DNA of 52,139 nucleotides from Verrucomicrobiota bacterium (GTDB lineage Bacteria > Verrucomicrobiota > Kiritimatiellia > CAJWTS01): positions 1-52,139 of the forward strand of contig JAQBYD010000002.1 in NCBI GenBank assembly GCA_027623315.1, given 5' to 3'. Below, in pieces: positions 22,196 to 29,719 of the stretch (positions within the stretch are counted from its first letter, which is position 1; every line of letters begins with the position of its first letter). Made by a program: the position numbers and the translations under genes. The notes under the pieces are model-generated. The model made no database searches, was not told where the DNA came from, and saw only the letters and a list, made by a program, of their open reading frames with translations.

Positions 22196-23100
22196 TATAC
22201 GTCAATCCTCACGATCTTTCGAATCGCCAGGAATCCCACGGTCTCCAGGATGATCACGGCCCCGACCACGATCAGGCCGATGCGTGAGCGGAGAAAGGGA
22301 AGCATCATCTCGGGGTCGATCACGATCATCATGATGGCCAGCAGAATCGGCATCACCCCAATCACAATGCCCTGCAGGCGCCCCTGGGCCGTGAGCGTCT
22401 GGATGCGCCCTTCGATGCGCATGCGTTCACGAATGGTTCCGGCGATGCTGTCAAAGACCTCGGTCAGGTTGCCCCCGGTAATTCGGGCCGTTTCGATCGC
22501 CATGGCAACCAGTACGAGATCGTCACTCCGGACTCGCTCGACGATATTGCGCAGGGCGTCATCGAATGGTACGCCGACGCGGGTTTCGTGCAGGAACACG
22601 GCGAACTCCTGCGAGAGCGGAGCCTGGCTGTTGCGGACGACGGTCTCAATGGCCTGGGTGATGCTGAACCCGGCCTTCAGGGAATTGCTCATGGTGACGA
22701 GGGCGTCCACCAACTGCACATTAAAGCGATGTAGACGGCGTCCCTTTAGCCAGGATAGTACGACGGCGGGGGCGTTCAGAAAGAGCCCGGCAACGACCCC
22801 GGCGACGAGGATTCCGGTCAGGGCGGATTTCTCGGACTGGACGTCGCCGACGGCGAAGAAGGTCAGCAGGAAAATGAGAGAGGCCAGGCTCCATGAAATG
22901 TCGGTGATGCGCTGCGCGGGAATGAAAAGGAAGATGTCCTCGAACTGGCGCGAGGCCTGTTCGGAGTACGCGTTCGAGTAGGCCTCGGCGCCCGAGCGTA
23001 GCGCCTGCACGATCATGTAACCGAGACCGGCGAAGCAGATCCCGAAGAGGGCCGGAATCATCCACATCCAGGAATCCGGGGCGCTGAGCGGCGTGTCCAT
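22195..23100 (-). CDS. tadB: Tad pilus inner-membrane platform protein TadB
   Basis: 301 residues with N-terminal and middle hydrophobic segments and a C-terminal pair of helices. A T2SSF domain spans about 130-260, with VDALVTMSNSLKAGFSITQA and TGGNLTEVFDSIAGTIRERMRIEGRI, typical of TadB. It starts 14 bases behind the ATPase gene. It is a partner of TadC and the CpaF ATPase in pilin assembly at the inner membrane. Confidence 0.9.
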   Translation of the reverse strand: MDTPLSAPDSWMWMIPALFGICFAGLGYMIVQALRSGAEAYSNAYSEQASRQFEDIFLFIPAQRITDISWSLASLIFLLTFFAVGDVQSEKSALTGILVAGVVAGLFLNAPAVVLSWLKGRRLHRFNVQLVDALVTMSNSLKAGFSITQAIETVVRNSQAPLSQEFAVFLHETRVGVPFDDALRNIVERVRSDDLVLVAMAIETARITGGNLTEVFDSIAGTIRERMRIEGRIQTLTAQGRLQGIVIGVMPILLAIMMIVIDPEMMLPFLRSRIGLIVVGAVIILETVGFLAIRKIVRIDV

Positions 23101-23114
23101 GTTGGAAACTCGGG

Positions 23115-24800
23115 CTAGTCCAGTTCCTGGTACAACTGTGGATCGAACATGCGCTGCTCAACGCGGAGTCCCTTGGCTGCCACCTCGTCCATGAAATGCG
23201 GAACGGATCCCGTGGGGGCGAAGTGGCCCTGGACCGTCCCGTCGGCATCGACGCCCGTCTGTTTGTATTCGAAGATGTCCTGCATCGTGATGCGGTCGCC
23301 TTCGAGTCCGACGACTTCGGTGATCTTCGTCACCTTGCGTGACCCGTCGTGTAAACGCGCGGTTTGCACGATCATGTCGATCGCCGAAGCGATCTGTTCG
23401 CGGATCGCACGAATCGGCAACTCCATGCCGGACATCAGGACCATGGTCTCGAGTCGCGAGATCACATCACGCGGTGTGTTGGCATGCACCGTCGTCAGGG
23501 AGCCTTCGTGGCCGGTGTTCATGGCCTGCAGCATATCCAGTGCCTCTCCTCCCCGGCACTCGCCGACGACGATGCGGTCCGGCCGCATCCGCAATGCATT
23601 GCGAACCAGGTCGCGAATCGCGACCTCGCCGCGTCCCTCGATGTTGGGCGGGCGTGCCTCCAGTCGCACCACGTGGAGTTGACCGAGGCGCAGTTCGGCG
23701 GCGTCCTCGATCGTCACGATGCGATCGGTATCGGGTAGGAAGTCGCTCACCACGTTCAAGAGGGTGGTCTTGCCGGATCCGGTGCCTCCAGCGACGATAA
23801 TGTTCTTGCGAAGCTGAACACACAGTTCGAGAAAATCGGAGACATATTGGGTCATCGTTCCGAATCCTATCAGGTCTGCAGCCGTAAACGGTTCCTTGGA
23901 AAACTTGCGGATCGTCAGGCACGGTCCCACGAGGGAAAGGGGCGGGATGATGGCGTTCACGCGCGACCCGTCTTTAAGGCGTGCATCAACGTAGGGTTGG
24001 CTCTCGTCGATTCTGCGGCCGATGGGCGATACGATGCGCTCGATAATGGCGAGGACCGACGTATCGTTGAGAAAGACTCGATCGGTCAGCGTCAACTGAC
24101 CTTCGCGCTCGACGTAGATCTGGTCATGCCCGTTGACCATGATTTCGGTGATCGCGGGATCCGCGATTAAGTCCTCGAGCGGACCGAGCGCGATGGCTTC
24201 ATCGTGGATCTCCTTGACCAGGACGGCCGGATCGATCCCGGGCGGGAGTCGGTCGCGGACCTCCTCGACAATCTCCCGCACGGTGCTCAGCGCCTTATTC
24301 TCGAGATCCTCGACGTTGGCGTGGCTTGCGATCATTCGCTTTAGATCGAGGCGCTCAAGGAGTTCGTTGTGGATCTGGCGTTTGATCGAGAGCGTGGCGG
24401 CGCGTTCCGGATTCGATGGTTTGGCGATCGGACGCGCCGTGGTCGGGGGCGTCGCGTCGGAAGCTTCGGGTACCGCGGCCGGGGGTGCTTGCGGCACGGG
24501 TGTTGCTGCGGCCTGCCCGTTACCCAGCACGAGGCCGAAAGGGCCGATCATGATTTGCTGTCCGGCGAGGACCTGGGCGCGCCCGGAGACGGGTTCTCCG
24601 TCGAGAAAGGTGCTGGGCAGACGGTTTAAGTCCTCAATCCACCACGAGTCGGGCTGCACGATCAGGATGGCGTGTCGGGCGCTGACATCATGATGCGGAA
24701 GCGAGATGGCGTTATCATCATCAGCGCCGATCGGATAGACGCCTTCCGGGATGCTCCTCTCGATCGGCTCTCGTCCGGGCTGATGGATCTCGAGTTTCAC
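23115..24800 (-). CDS. cpaF: FHA-CpaF fusion: Tad secretion ATPase
   Basis: 561 residues. Residues 1-95 form an FHA-like domain ([20 protein letters not shown], then the [15 protein letters not shown] loop); an Ala/Pro linker follows to about 150. The rest is the CpaF/TadA secretion ATPase: Walker [10 protein letters not shown] (about residue 340), the Asp-box IEDAAEL, Walker [14 protein letters not shown] and the His-box [10 protein letters not shown]. The ATPase powers pilus assembly or secretion in the cytoplasm. In the FHA part the Arg of the usual G-R motif is Ala (GAD), so phosphothreonine binding is uncertain. The start is GTG, overlapping the cpaB stop by four bases. N-terminal FHA fusion is unusual for CpaF. 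Confidence 0.92.
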   Translation of the reverse strand: MKLEIHQPGREPIERSIPEGVYPIGADDDNAISLPHHDVSARHAILIVQPDSWWIEDLNRLPSTFLDGEPVSGRAQVLAGQQIMIGPFGLVLGNGQAAATPVPQAPPAAVPEASDATPPTTARPIAKPSNPERAATLSIKRQIHNELLERLDLKRMIASHANVEDLENKALSTVREIVEEVRDRLPPGIDPAVLVKEIHDEAIALGPLEDLIADPAITEIMVNGHDQIYVEREGQLTLTDRVFLNDTSVLAIIERIVSPIGRRIDESQPYVDARLKDGSRVNAIIPPLSLVGPCLTIRKFSKEPFTAADLIGFGTMTQYVSDFLELCVQLRKNIIVAGGTGSGKTTLLNVVSDFLPDTDRIVTIEDAAELRLGQLHVVRLEARPPNIEGRGEVAIRDLVRNALRMRPDRIVVGECRGGEALDMLQAMNTGHEGSLTTVHANTPRDVISRLETMVLMSGMELPIRAIREQIASAIDMIVQTARLHDGSRKVTKITEVVGLEGDRITMQDIFEYKQTGVDADGTVQGHFAPTGSVPHFMDEVAAKGLRVEQRMFDPQLYQELD

Positions 24801-25639
24801 AAATCGCGTTTGCCTCGAATTCGGATCTGGCGCTCTCGATTGTAGTCGGGCAGTCGCTGTTCGATATGTTCGAAGTTCACGTTGAGAAGCTCTTTCTCGT
24901 AAGCCACGTCGTTGGGGTGCCGCAGGCTGAGCGTCAATCGTCCGCGCGTCTGCTCCGCGAAGACGAGAAGCTCCGCCTCCCGCGGCGTGACTTCGAGCGT
25001 CACGGTGTTGTACCCGCTGCTTCGTGAGTCGCGCTCTCGCGAGGAGAGGCGCTGGTTGGCGACGCGTTGACCGGTAGCCAGCACGGTCACGTCCTGCAGC
25101 ATGGTCAGGGTCACCGATTCCGAGTCTCCACTCCCGTCGCTGCTTGGGAAATCGAAGGTCCCTAGAACGTCAACGCGATCGTTGGGCTGTACGAGGCCGC
25201 TCACGGAGGCCGCGCCGTTCACGGAAATCGAGACGGCGCGCAAGGGGGGGCGGCCGAGGTCCGGTGGGCTGATCGACGATGCCAAACCGCCGGTTGGCCG
25301 GCGCGGAACATCGACATCGGTCCAAAGCAGGGGTTCCTGGGCCTTCAGCCCGTAGAGGAGTTTCTTCTCCAGGATCTGTGCCGAGTCGTCCGGGAGGATA
25401 TTGCTGCGCCCCACGCCCTCGGCGGGGATGGCTTTCTGCTGAAGATCCTCTCGTTTCAACGTGGTTCCCGGCGCCAGATCTTCGCGCGCCACGATGACCC
25501 AGACGCGCTGTTGACCAGCGAGCAACTCTTGTCGCTGACGCTCGAGGGCATCCAGCCGTCCCTGCAGGAAGCGTTGAGACAGGGCGAATGCCAGAATTCC
25601 AATGGCGACGGACAAGATGGGGACGAGAAGTCTCTTCAT
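24797..25639 (-). CDS. cpaB: Flp pilus assembly protein CpaB/RcpC
   Basis: 280 residues. One N-terminal membrane helix (PILSVAIGILAFALS) is followed by a short coiled segment and an SAF-type domain (VIVAREDLAPGTTLKREDLQ). The RcpC/CpaB part follows, with RAVSISVNGAASVSGLVQPNDRVDVLGT and VTLEVTPREAELLVFAEQTRGRLTLSLR. CpaB proteins bind peptidoglycan or glycans and stabilise the secretin or pilus channel in the periplasm. It is placed before cpaF as in many tad loci. Confidence 0.9.
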   Translation of the reverse strand: MKRLLVPILSVAIGILAFALSQRFLQGRLDALERQRQELLAGQQRVWVIVAREDLAPGTTLKREDLQQKAIPAEGVGRSNILPDDSAQILEKKLLYGLKAQEPLLWTDVDVPRRPTGGLASSISPPDLGRPPLRAVSISVNGAASVSGLVQPNDRVDVLGTFDFPSSDGSGDSESVTLTMLQDVTVLATGQRVANQRLSSRERDSRSSGYNTVTLEVTPREAELLVFAEQTRGRLTLSLRHPNDVAYEKELLNVNFEHIEQRLPDYNRERQIRIRGKRDL

Positions 25640-25675
25640 AGAATTATGCTCCTGGGACAGCGGTCATGAACAGGA

Positions 25676-26416
25676 TTATTCATTCCCGGGTCGCTTGTGC
25701 AACAGTGTAATCGTGCTCTGGCCGGAATCGGGGTTTTGCATGACGCACACGCCGCATAGATCCATGCCCTTTTGAAACAGGCTGAGCCCTGAGAAAACGG
25801 GCTCTGCAGGACGGTTGCCCAGGACCGGTTTCCAGCCGTCGCCGGCAAGTTGTCGCTGCATCGTAGCGTAGATGTTCTGAGGTGCGGCTCGCGTCTCCGA
25901 GGTGGCGAGCTCGAAGCGCGTGTGGGTGTCGGCTACATAGAAGGTCGGTCTGCTTCCCGGGTATTCCGGTACCGCATCAATGGCGTGTCGTGCCGGGGAC
26001 CGCATGGATTGCTCGTATTCGTGCTGGGATTGTTCGAGCAATACGATCGTGCATGGCGAGTCGAGGTCCGGCTGCAGGATCAGCACCCGTGAGACCTGGC
26101 CGTTCTGCTCGGAGCGGCCGAGGGCCATGGTCTCCGATTGCCGAAAGGATACGACGGATCGTCCGAATGCACGTTGACACTGCGCCGCGACGCGATCGAT
26201 GTCGTCCCTCGCGCTCAGCACCGACAGGCGTCCGGCCGAGTCGTTGATGTCGACGTCGCAGCTGTACGCATGCCTGGCATTCAGCGAGCGGGCCAACAGG
26301 GCCGCGGAGCCTGCCATCGGAATGCGCTGAAATACTCTCGCACCGCAAATCGTGGCGCCGAAAAGAGCCGCGACCAGGATCACGCTACGAAGCCTATGGA
26401 TCAGGTTCTGGTTCAT
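25676..26416 (-). CDS. Unrecognised signal-anchored protein in the Tad operon
   Basis: 246 residues starting MNQNLIHRLRS with an N-terminal hydrophobic segment (SVILVAALFGATICGA) that is either a signal peptide or an anchor. The rest has a mixed alpha/beta look with no motif that I recognise. Features are several Cys residues (for example AYSCDV, AQCQRAF, DLCGVCVMQ) and a segment near the end, RQLAGDGWKPV, of the type seen in secreted two-domain proteins. It lies eight bases behind the TadE-like gene and 36 before cpaB, so it probably belongs to the apparatus. The open frame extends upstream but the start at MNQ fits the signal best. Confidence 0.7.
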   Translation of the reverse strand: MNQNLIHRLRSVILVAALFGATICGARVFQRIPMAGSAALLARSLNARHAYSCDVDINDSAGRLSVLSARDDIDRVAAQCQRAFGRSVVSFRQSETMALGRSEQNGQVSRVLILQPDLDSPCTIVLLEQSQHEYEQSMRSPARHAIDAVPEYPGSRPTFYVADTHTRFELATSETRAAPQNIYATMQRQLAGDGWKPVLGNRPAEPVFSGLSLFQKGMDLCGVCVMQNPDSGQSTITLLHKRPGNE

Positions 26417-26423
26417 GGATGGA

Positions 26424-27005
26424 TCAATAGATGCCGCGCGTCCAGGGAATCCAGACCTCTCCCTCAACCCGGATCTCATCCTCATCATAGACGAGGTGCG
26501 TGATCGCGGGAAACAGGGGGACCGTTTCCCGGGCGTCGCCCTTGAGAAGTCCGACGCCGATCTCAAACTCCGGGTTGCTCTCGACGCGGGTGATGATGTT
26601 GTCCGGGAGTACGGCGTTGATTTGGGAGGGATCGGCGTAAGCCGCGATGCGCGTGGCAACCGCGTATACATCGCCCGGGTTCGACCTGTCGTCGGCCGAA
26701 TAGGGGCGTGTGTCAGGGCCTTCGTCCCAGTCCTTGATATAGTCGGGCAGGGGGGATGCGACGATGTCGAGCATCGCCATCGCCCCGGCTTCGTGCCGCG
26801 CTTCGACCATGACTTCCGTGCGCGCCATACCGAGCAGGCCGATTTGAAGAATACCCACGAAGATCACGACGACGCAGACAATCGCCACGATAAATTCGAT
26901 CATGGCCTGTCCCGTGCGCAAGCGCGCGGGACGGAAAGGAAGAAGGAAGAAGACAGAAGGGAAAACCCGGCCAGGATCCTTCGCATTTCCTTTTCCCTTT
27001 TTCAT
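26424..27005 (-). CDS. TadE-like pseudopilin 2
   Basis: 193 residues. After a basic N-terminus comes RTGQAMIEFIVAIVCVVVIF, the G-Q-x-x-[IV]-E-[FS] plus hydrophobic helix of TadE-like pseudopilins. The extracellular part has mainly hydrophilic character (GDVYAVATRIAAYADP) and ends in WIPWTRGIY. These minor pilins are thought to be processed by TadV and to act in pilus initiation. GAGGA-like SD (GAGGAACAA) precedes the ATG. It is ten bases behind the TadG-like gene and shares the helix type of the other TadE-like protein at 28487. Confidence 0.8.
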   Translation of the reverse strand: MKKGKGNAKDPGRVFPSVFFLLPFRPARLRTGQAMIEFIVAIVCVVVIFVGILQIGLLGMARTEVMVEARHEAGAMAMLDIVASPLPDYIKDWDEGPDTRPYSADDRSNPGDVYAVATRIAAYADPSQINAVLPDNIITRVESNPEFEIGVGLLKGDARETVPLFPAITHLVYDEDEIRVEGEVWIPWTRGIY

Positions 27006-27015
27006 TTCTTGTTCC

Positions 27016-28461
27016 TCAATGCGCAATGATCACTCCACCACCACCACCACCACCACCACCGCCTCCACCACCGCCACCGCCGCCGACGGAGAAGCAGGAA
27101 TTGCTACTATTGGACAACCACGTGATGCCGCTCGAGCGGAACTCGTAATCTTCCCAGGTCCGTAGCTGGTGGCAATACCAGCAGGTGGGGCTCAGTCCGC
27201 CGAGCCCCGAGTTCTCATAGGCCGGGAGATGTTCCGTGATATGGATACGCCAGAGGAGATTAAACGCACCGCCGGCCGCGCCGGACGCGGCGGCCAGCGG
27301 AATCAGGCGGACGTCGTGGTAAGCCGGGAGTACGAGTTGATAGGTGTCCGGACGTTCCGTGTCGTTGAGGTATCCGAAGGGCTTGGCCGCGGCGGTCCAG
27401 GTAATCGGATGCGAATCGGCGCCCGGAGCCAGTCGGCTGGACTCGGTCTCGACGCGGGCCACGGCGTCGGCGCCGGCGTAGTCGTATTGAGGCTTGAGCG
27501 TGCCGGTGAGCGGGAGCGCCGGGGCACTGGTAGAGGAACCCGTCATGACATCCCACGCCGACCAGATGGATGCATCGTAGGTAACCCACGTCGCGGAGAT
27601 CGTCGTGACCGTATCATCGATCTCGACATCGCTGAGTTCGCGCTCCTCGCGCAAGGTGTTGATCGTCTCGATCGTCTGCAGGTCGTCCATAATCGAGATC
27701 TGGCCCAGGCCGAGACCGAAGAACTCGCTGTTGATCGGGGCCGTCTCGGGGGTCATCGGGGGGAGGGGAGGCCACCACGTGTAGTTGTTGTAGTTCCGGA
27801 GGACGTCGTACGCATTATGGTAGAACCAGCACCATAGACGTCCGAACACGGCGTCATAGAACTGCTGATTGAGCAACAAGTGATCGTAGTTGTCGTAATC
27901 GATATAGAATCGCGCGTTGTCGGGCGCAGCGGCGATGCCCTGCTCGGCGATGGCATAGAGCATGTCGCCGTATTCGATCCAGGCCCCGTCCCACGGCTCT
28001 ATGAACAGTGGATTGCCGTCCGCTCCAAGCATGAACGGGTAGACATTCTGCACGGTGTATGCATGCTCGCGGATGGCGTCGGTGAACTCCTCGTTCGCAT
28101 AGACGCGGTTGTTCTTGGCGGCCTGCTGCGACCCCACGAAGGCCAGCATCGGGCCCACGAAGAGTATGCGCGCTTGCAGTTCCTGAATGCTCGCAGCGGC
28201 ATTCGTGTCGTCATTCATGATCGCGACCGCCTGCATGATGTTCATGTCTCCCACCAGATTTAGAGTGATGCCCTGCCAGCGCGCCGCTGCCAGCGCGGCG
28301 GAATCGCCGGCATTCTGGCTGAGTGACTTGACGTAGAAAATCTTGTGTAAGTCGAAAGTCCAGATGCCGATCAGGGCGAGCACCACCAGGACCACCACGA
28401 GGAAGACCATGACCTGCCCGGAGCGGGTTGAAGGTTGAAGATGGATCGTTGCAAACTTCAT
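27016..28461 (-). CDS. TadG-like protein with polyglycine C-terminus
   Basis: 481 residues starting MKFATIHLQPSTRSGQVMVF. One N-terminal helix (VMVFLVVVLVVLALIGIWTFDL) follows a Gly-Gln, then comes the TadG-like SLSQNAGDSAALAAARWQG. A large extracellular domain is rich in Tyr, Trp and Asn, with the segment TCWYCHQLRTWEDYEF near the end. The protein ends in SCFSV, 17 Gly residues and VIIAH. TadG-like proteins are minor pilins or adhesin-like parts of Tad machines. A long open frame before this ATG overlaps the upstream gene and is probably a chance extension. The polyglycine tract is described separately. Confidence 0.78.
   Translation of the reverse strand: MKFATIHLQPSTRSGQVMVFLVVVLVVLALIGIWTFDLHKIFYVKSLSQNAGDSAALAAARWQGITLNLVGDMNIMQAVAIMNDDTNAAASIQELQARILFVGPMLAFVGSQQAAKNNRVYANEEFTDAIREHAYTVQNVYPFMLGADGNPLFIEPWDGAWIEYGDMLYAIAEQGIAAAPDNARFYIDYDNYDHLLLNQQFYDAVFGRLWCWFYHNAYDVLRNYNNYTWWPPLPPMTPETAPINSEFFGLGLGQISIMDDLQTIETINTLREERELSDVEIDDTVTTISATWVTYDASIWSAWDVMTGSSTSAPALPLTGTLKPQYDYAGADAVARVETESSRLAPGADSHPITWTAAAKPFGYLNDTERPDTYQLVLPAYHDVRLIPLAAASGAAGGAFNLLWRIHITEHLPAYENSGLGGLSPTCWYCHQLRTWEDYEFRSSGITWLSNSSNSCFSVGGGGGGGGGGGGGGGGGVIIAH
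27034..27084 (+). repeat. Trinucleotide repeat coding a polyglycine tract
   Basis: On the plus strand this is a run of CCA and CCG/CCT-type triplets, read on the minus strand as 17 consecutive Gly codons (mostly GGT, then mixed GGA, GGC and GGT). The core contains eight identical GGT codons (27037-27060). Such a tract is prone to slippage, which would change its length by whole codons and so keep the frame. Confidence 0.95.
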
Positions 28462-28486
28462 TTTTCGATTCTCAATCTCTTCCCGC

Positions 28487-29116
28487 TCACCAGCCCATAT
28501 CGTCCAGGTACAACCCGTAGTGGTTATCGAGGCGCGACTCGCCGCGAAGTCTGATTTCGTCATCGGCGTAGAACACGCGATGCAGGGGCATGCGCAGGGG
28601 GTAGTCCTGGTTGACGCGGACGCGCAGCGTCCCCCCGGGTAGCGGGGTCGGCGATGAGTGAGAGACCGTCGACCAGTCTTCGTAGTCAAGGATCCCGCCG
28701 AGGTATCCGTAGTCAGGGGCACCCAGGTAGAAGGGGATGCTGGCCAGTTCGAGATCGCTCTGCTGTACCAGGCCGCCCGGGTCATCCGGTACTCGCATCT
28801 TCCCCGCGTTGGCGATGGTGCCCACGCGCACGGTTTTGAAGATCATGAAGTTGTTGAAACCCACGGTACGGGCACGCGCGCCCTTGTTTGCGGCGTAGGT
28901 CACGACCTCCTTCGCTGTGAAAAGGAGGGCCATCTGCACGAGGCCGAAGAAAAGAACGCTGATCAGGGCGACCGTGATCACGGACTCAATAATGGACTGC
29001 CCGCCGGCGCCACGTGCAGCAGGGCCACGCCACCCCGGCGCGGGGCGGGCGGGTCTGCCGTTCAAGGATGAAGAGGAGCGCGGGAACGGAACGGCCCAAA
29101 GATGTCTCCGGGTCAA
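28487..29116 (-). CDS. TadE-like pseudopilin 1 (TTG start)
   Basis: About 209 residues. A long basic, Pro/Arg-rich leader ends in GAGGQSIIESVITVALISVLFF, the prepilin-type G-Q-x-x-x-E plus hydrophobic helix. A mostly hydrophilic domain follows, ending in LDNHYGLYLDDMGW. No ATG lies behind the flp stop. A TTG at 29116 has a good Shine-Dalgarno sequence (AAGGA, eight bases upstream) inside the last codons of flp, which I take as the start. The first in-frame ATG (29185) would lie inside flp. A shorter TTG start is also possible. Translational coupling to flp is likely. Confidence 0.72.
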   Translation of the reverse strand: MTRRHLWAVPFPRSSSSLNGRPARPAPGWRGPAARGAGGQSIIESVITVALISVLFFGLVQMALLFTAKEVVTYAANKGARARTVGFNNFMIFKTVRVGTIANAGKMRVPDDPGGLVQQSDLELASIPFYLGAPDYGYLGGILDYEDWSTVSHSSPTPLPGGTLRVRVNQDYPLRMPLHRVFYADDEIRLRGESRLDNHYGLYLDDMGW

Positions 29117-29117
29117 C

Positions 29118-29336
29118 TTAGAGATCCTTGAGGTATTGCTCCGAGGCGGTCGACGTCGCGGCGTCTGCGGCAGCCGTGTCGCCACCGATCTCCTCTACAG
29201 CACCGCTCATCTTCCCGCGAATCGTGTCACCGAAGACTCCGAAGATGGCGATAGCGGCTAACGCAATAATCACGACGACGATGATGTACTCGACCATCGT
29301 TTGCCCACTTTTCTGCTTGTTTCTATGGTGCTTCAT
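29118..29336 (-). CDS. flp: Flp-type prepilin
   Basis: 72 residues. MKHHRNKQKSGQTMVEYIIVVV shows the short basic leader and the G/Q-T-M-V-E-Y signature with a following hydrophobic helix, cut by the prepilin peptidase. The hydrophilic C-terminal half (GAVEEIGGDTAAADAAT) would form the pilus surface. The strong ribosome binding site AGGAGA lies six bases before the ATG. This is the best candidate for the main pilus subunit of the operon. A second, smaller prepilin-like gene precedes it. Confidence 0.92.
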   Translation of the reverse strand: MKHHRNKQKSGQTMVEYIIVVVIIALAAIAIFGVFGDTIRGKMSGAVEEIGGDTAAADAATSTASEQYLKDL

Positions 29337-29366
29337 TGGGTTCTCCTCGTTGTTATGACCTATTTA

Positions 29367-29540
29367 TCAGGGATAGTGGTAGCCTGCCAGATTCAGGATT
29401 CTCGACCCGTAGTCGTCAAACGCGTCCTGAAAAAGGATCAATATCGCGAAAGATGCCATCAATATCCCGACGACGATGACATACTCGATCATCGTCTGGC
29501 CGTCTTTTTGCTGAATTCGGCGCATACGCTTTTGCATCAT
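29367..29540 (-). CDS. Short Flp-like prepilin (57 aa)
   Basis: First gene of the operon. MMQKRMRRIQQKDGQTMIEY gives a basic leader, then GQTMIEY as in the next gene, followed by VIVVGILMASFAILILFQ (membrane helix). A 17-residue tail ends in LAGYHYP. It is smaller than the neighbour and lacks its hydrophilic C-terminus. AAGGG lies ten bases before the ATG, inside a 16-bp palindrome. There is a second ATG one codon later. The two may be a major and a minor pilin, or this one may act in initiation. Confidence 0.8.
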   Translation of the reverse strand: MMQKRMRRIQQKDGQTMIEYVIVVGILMASFAILILFQDAFDDYGSRILNLAGYHYP

Positions 29541-29548
29541 CGGGCGCT

Positions 29549-29564
29549 ATCCCTTATAAGGGAT
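29549..29564. promoter_or_regulatory. 16-bp perfect palindrome before the Tad operon
   Basis: ATCCCTTATAAGGGAT reads the same on both strands. It lies nine bases before the first prepilin ATG and covers its ribosome binding site (AAGGG). It could be an operator or an RNA hairpin that blocks translation. No convincing -10/-35 pair could be assigned for either divergent gene in the 29541-29719 gap. Confidence 0.5.
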
Positions 29565-29719
29565 CTCAACAGGTCCTAGTCTACGCCTCTTCTGGCCGGT
29601 GATCACGACAAGAATACGGGTGACATTTCCTCAGAAAGTTAGCATTTTTCGATGACGCTGTAAATTCACAATGGCGCGGGAGATCCGCGCATCATTGCGG
29701 CCTGACACGAAGGTTACAT

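Noticed and set aside
26417..26671. N-terminal extension of the unknown envelope protein
   Set aside because: It overlaps the TadE-like gene; the downstream ATG gives a proper signal segment.
28462..28785. N-terminal extension of the TadG-like protein
   Set aside because: It lies inside the TadE-like gene in another frame and lacks prepilin character before MKFATIHLQ.
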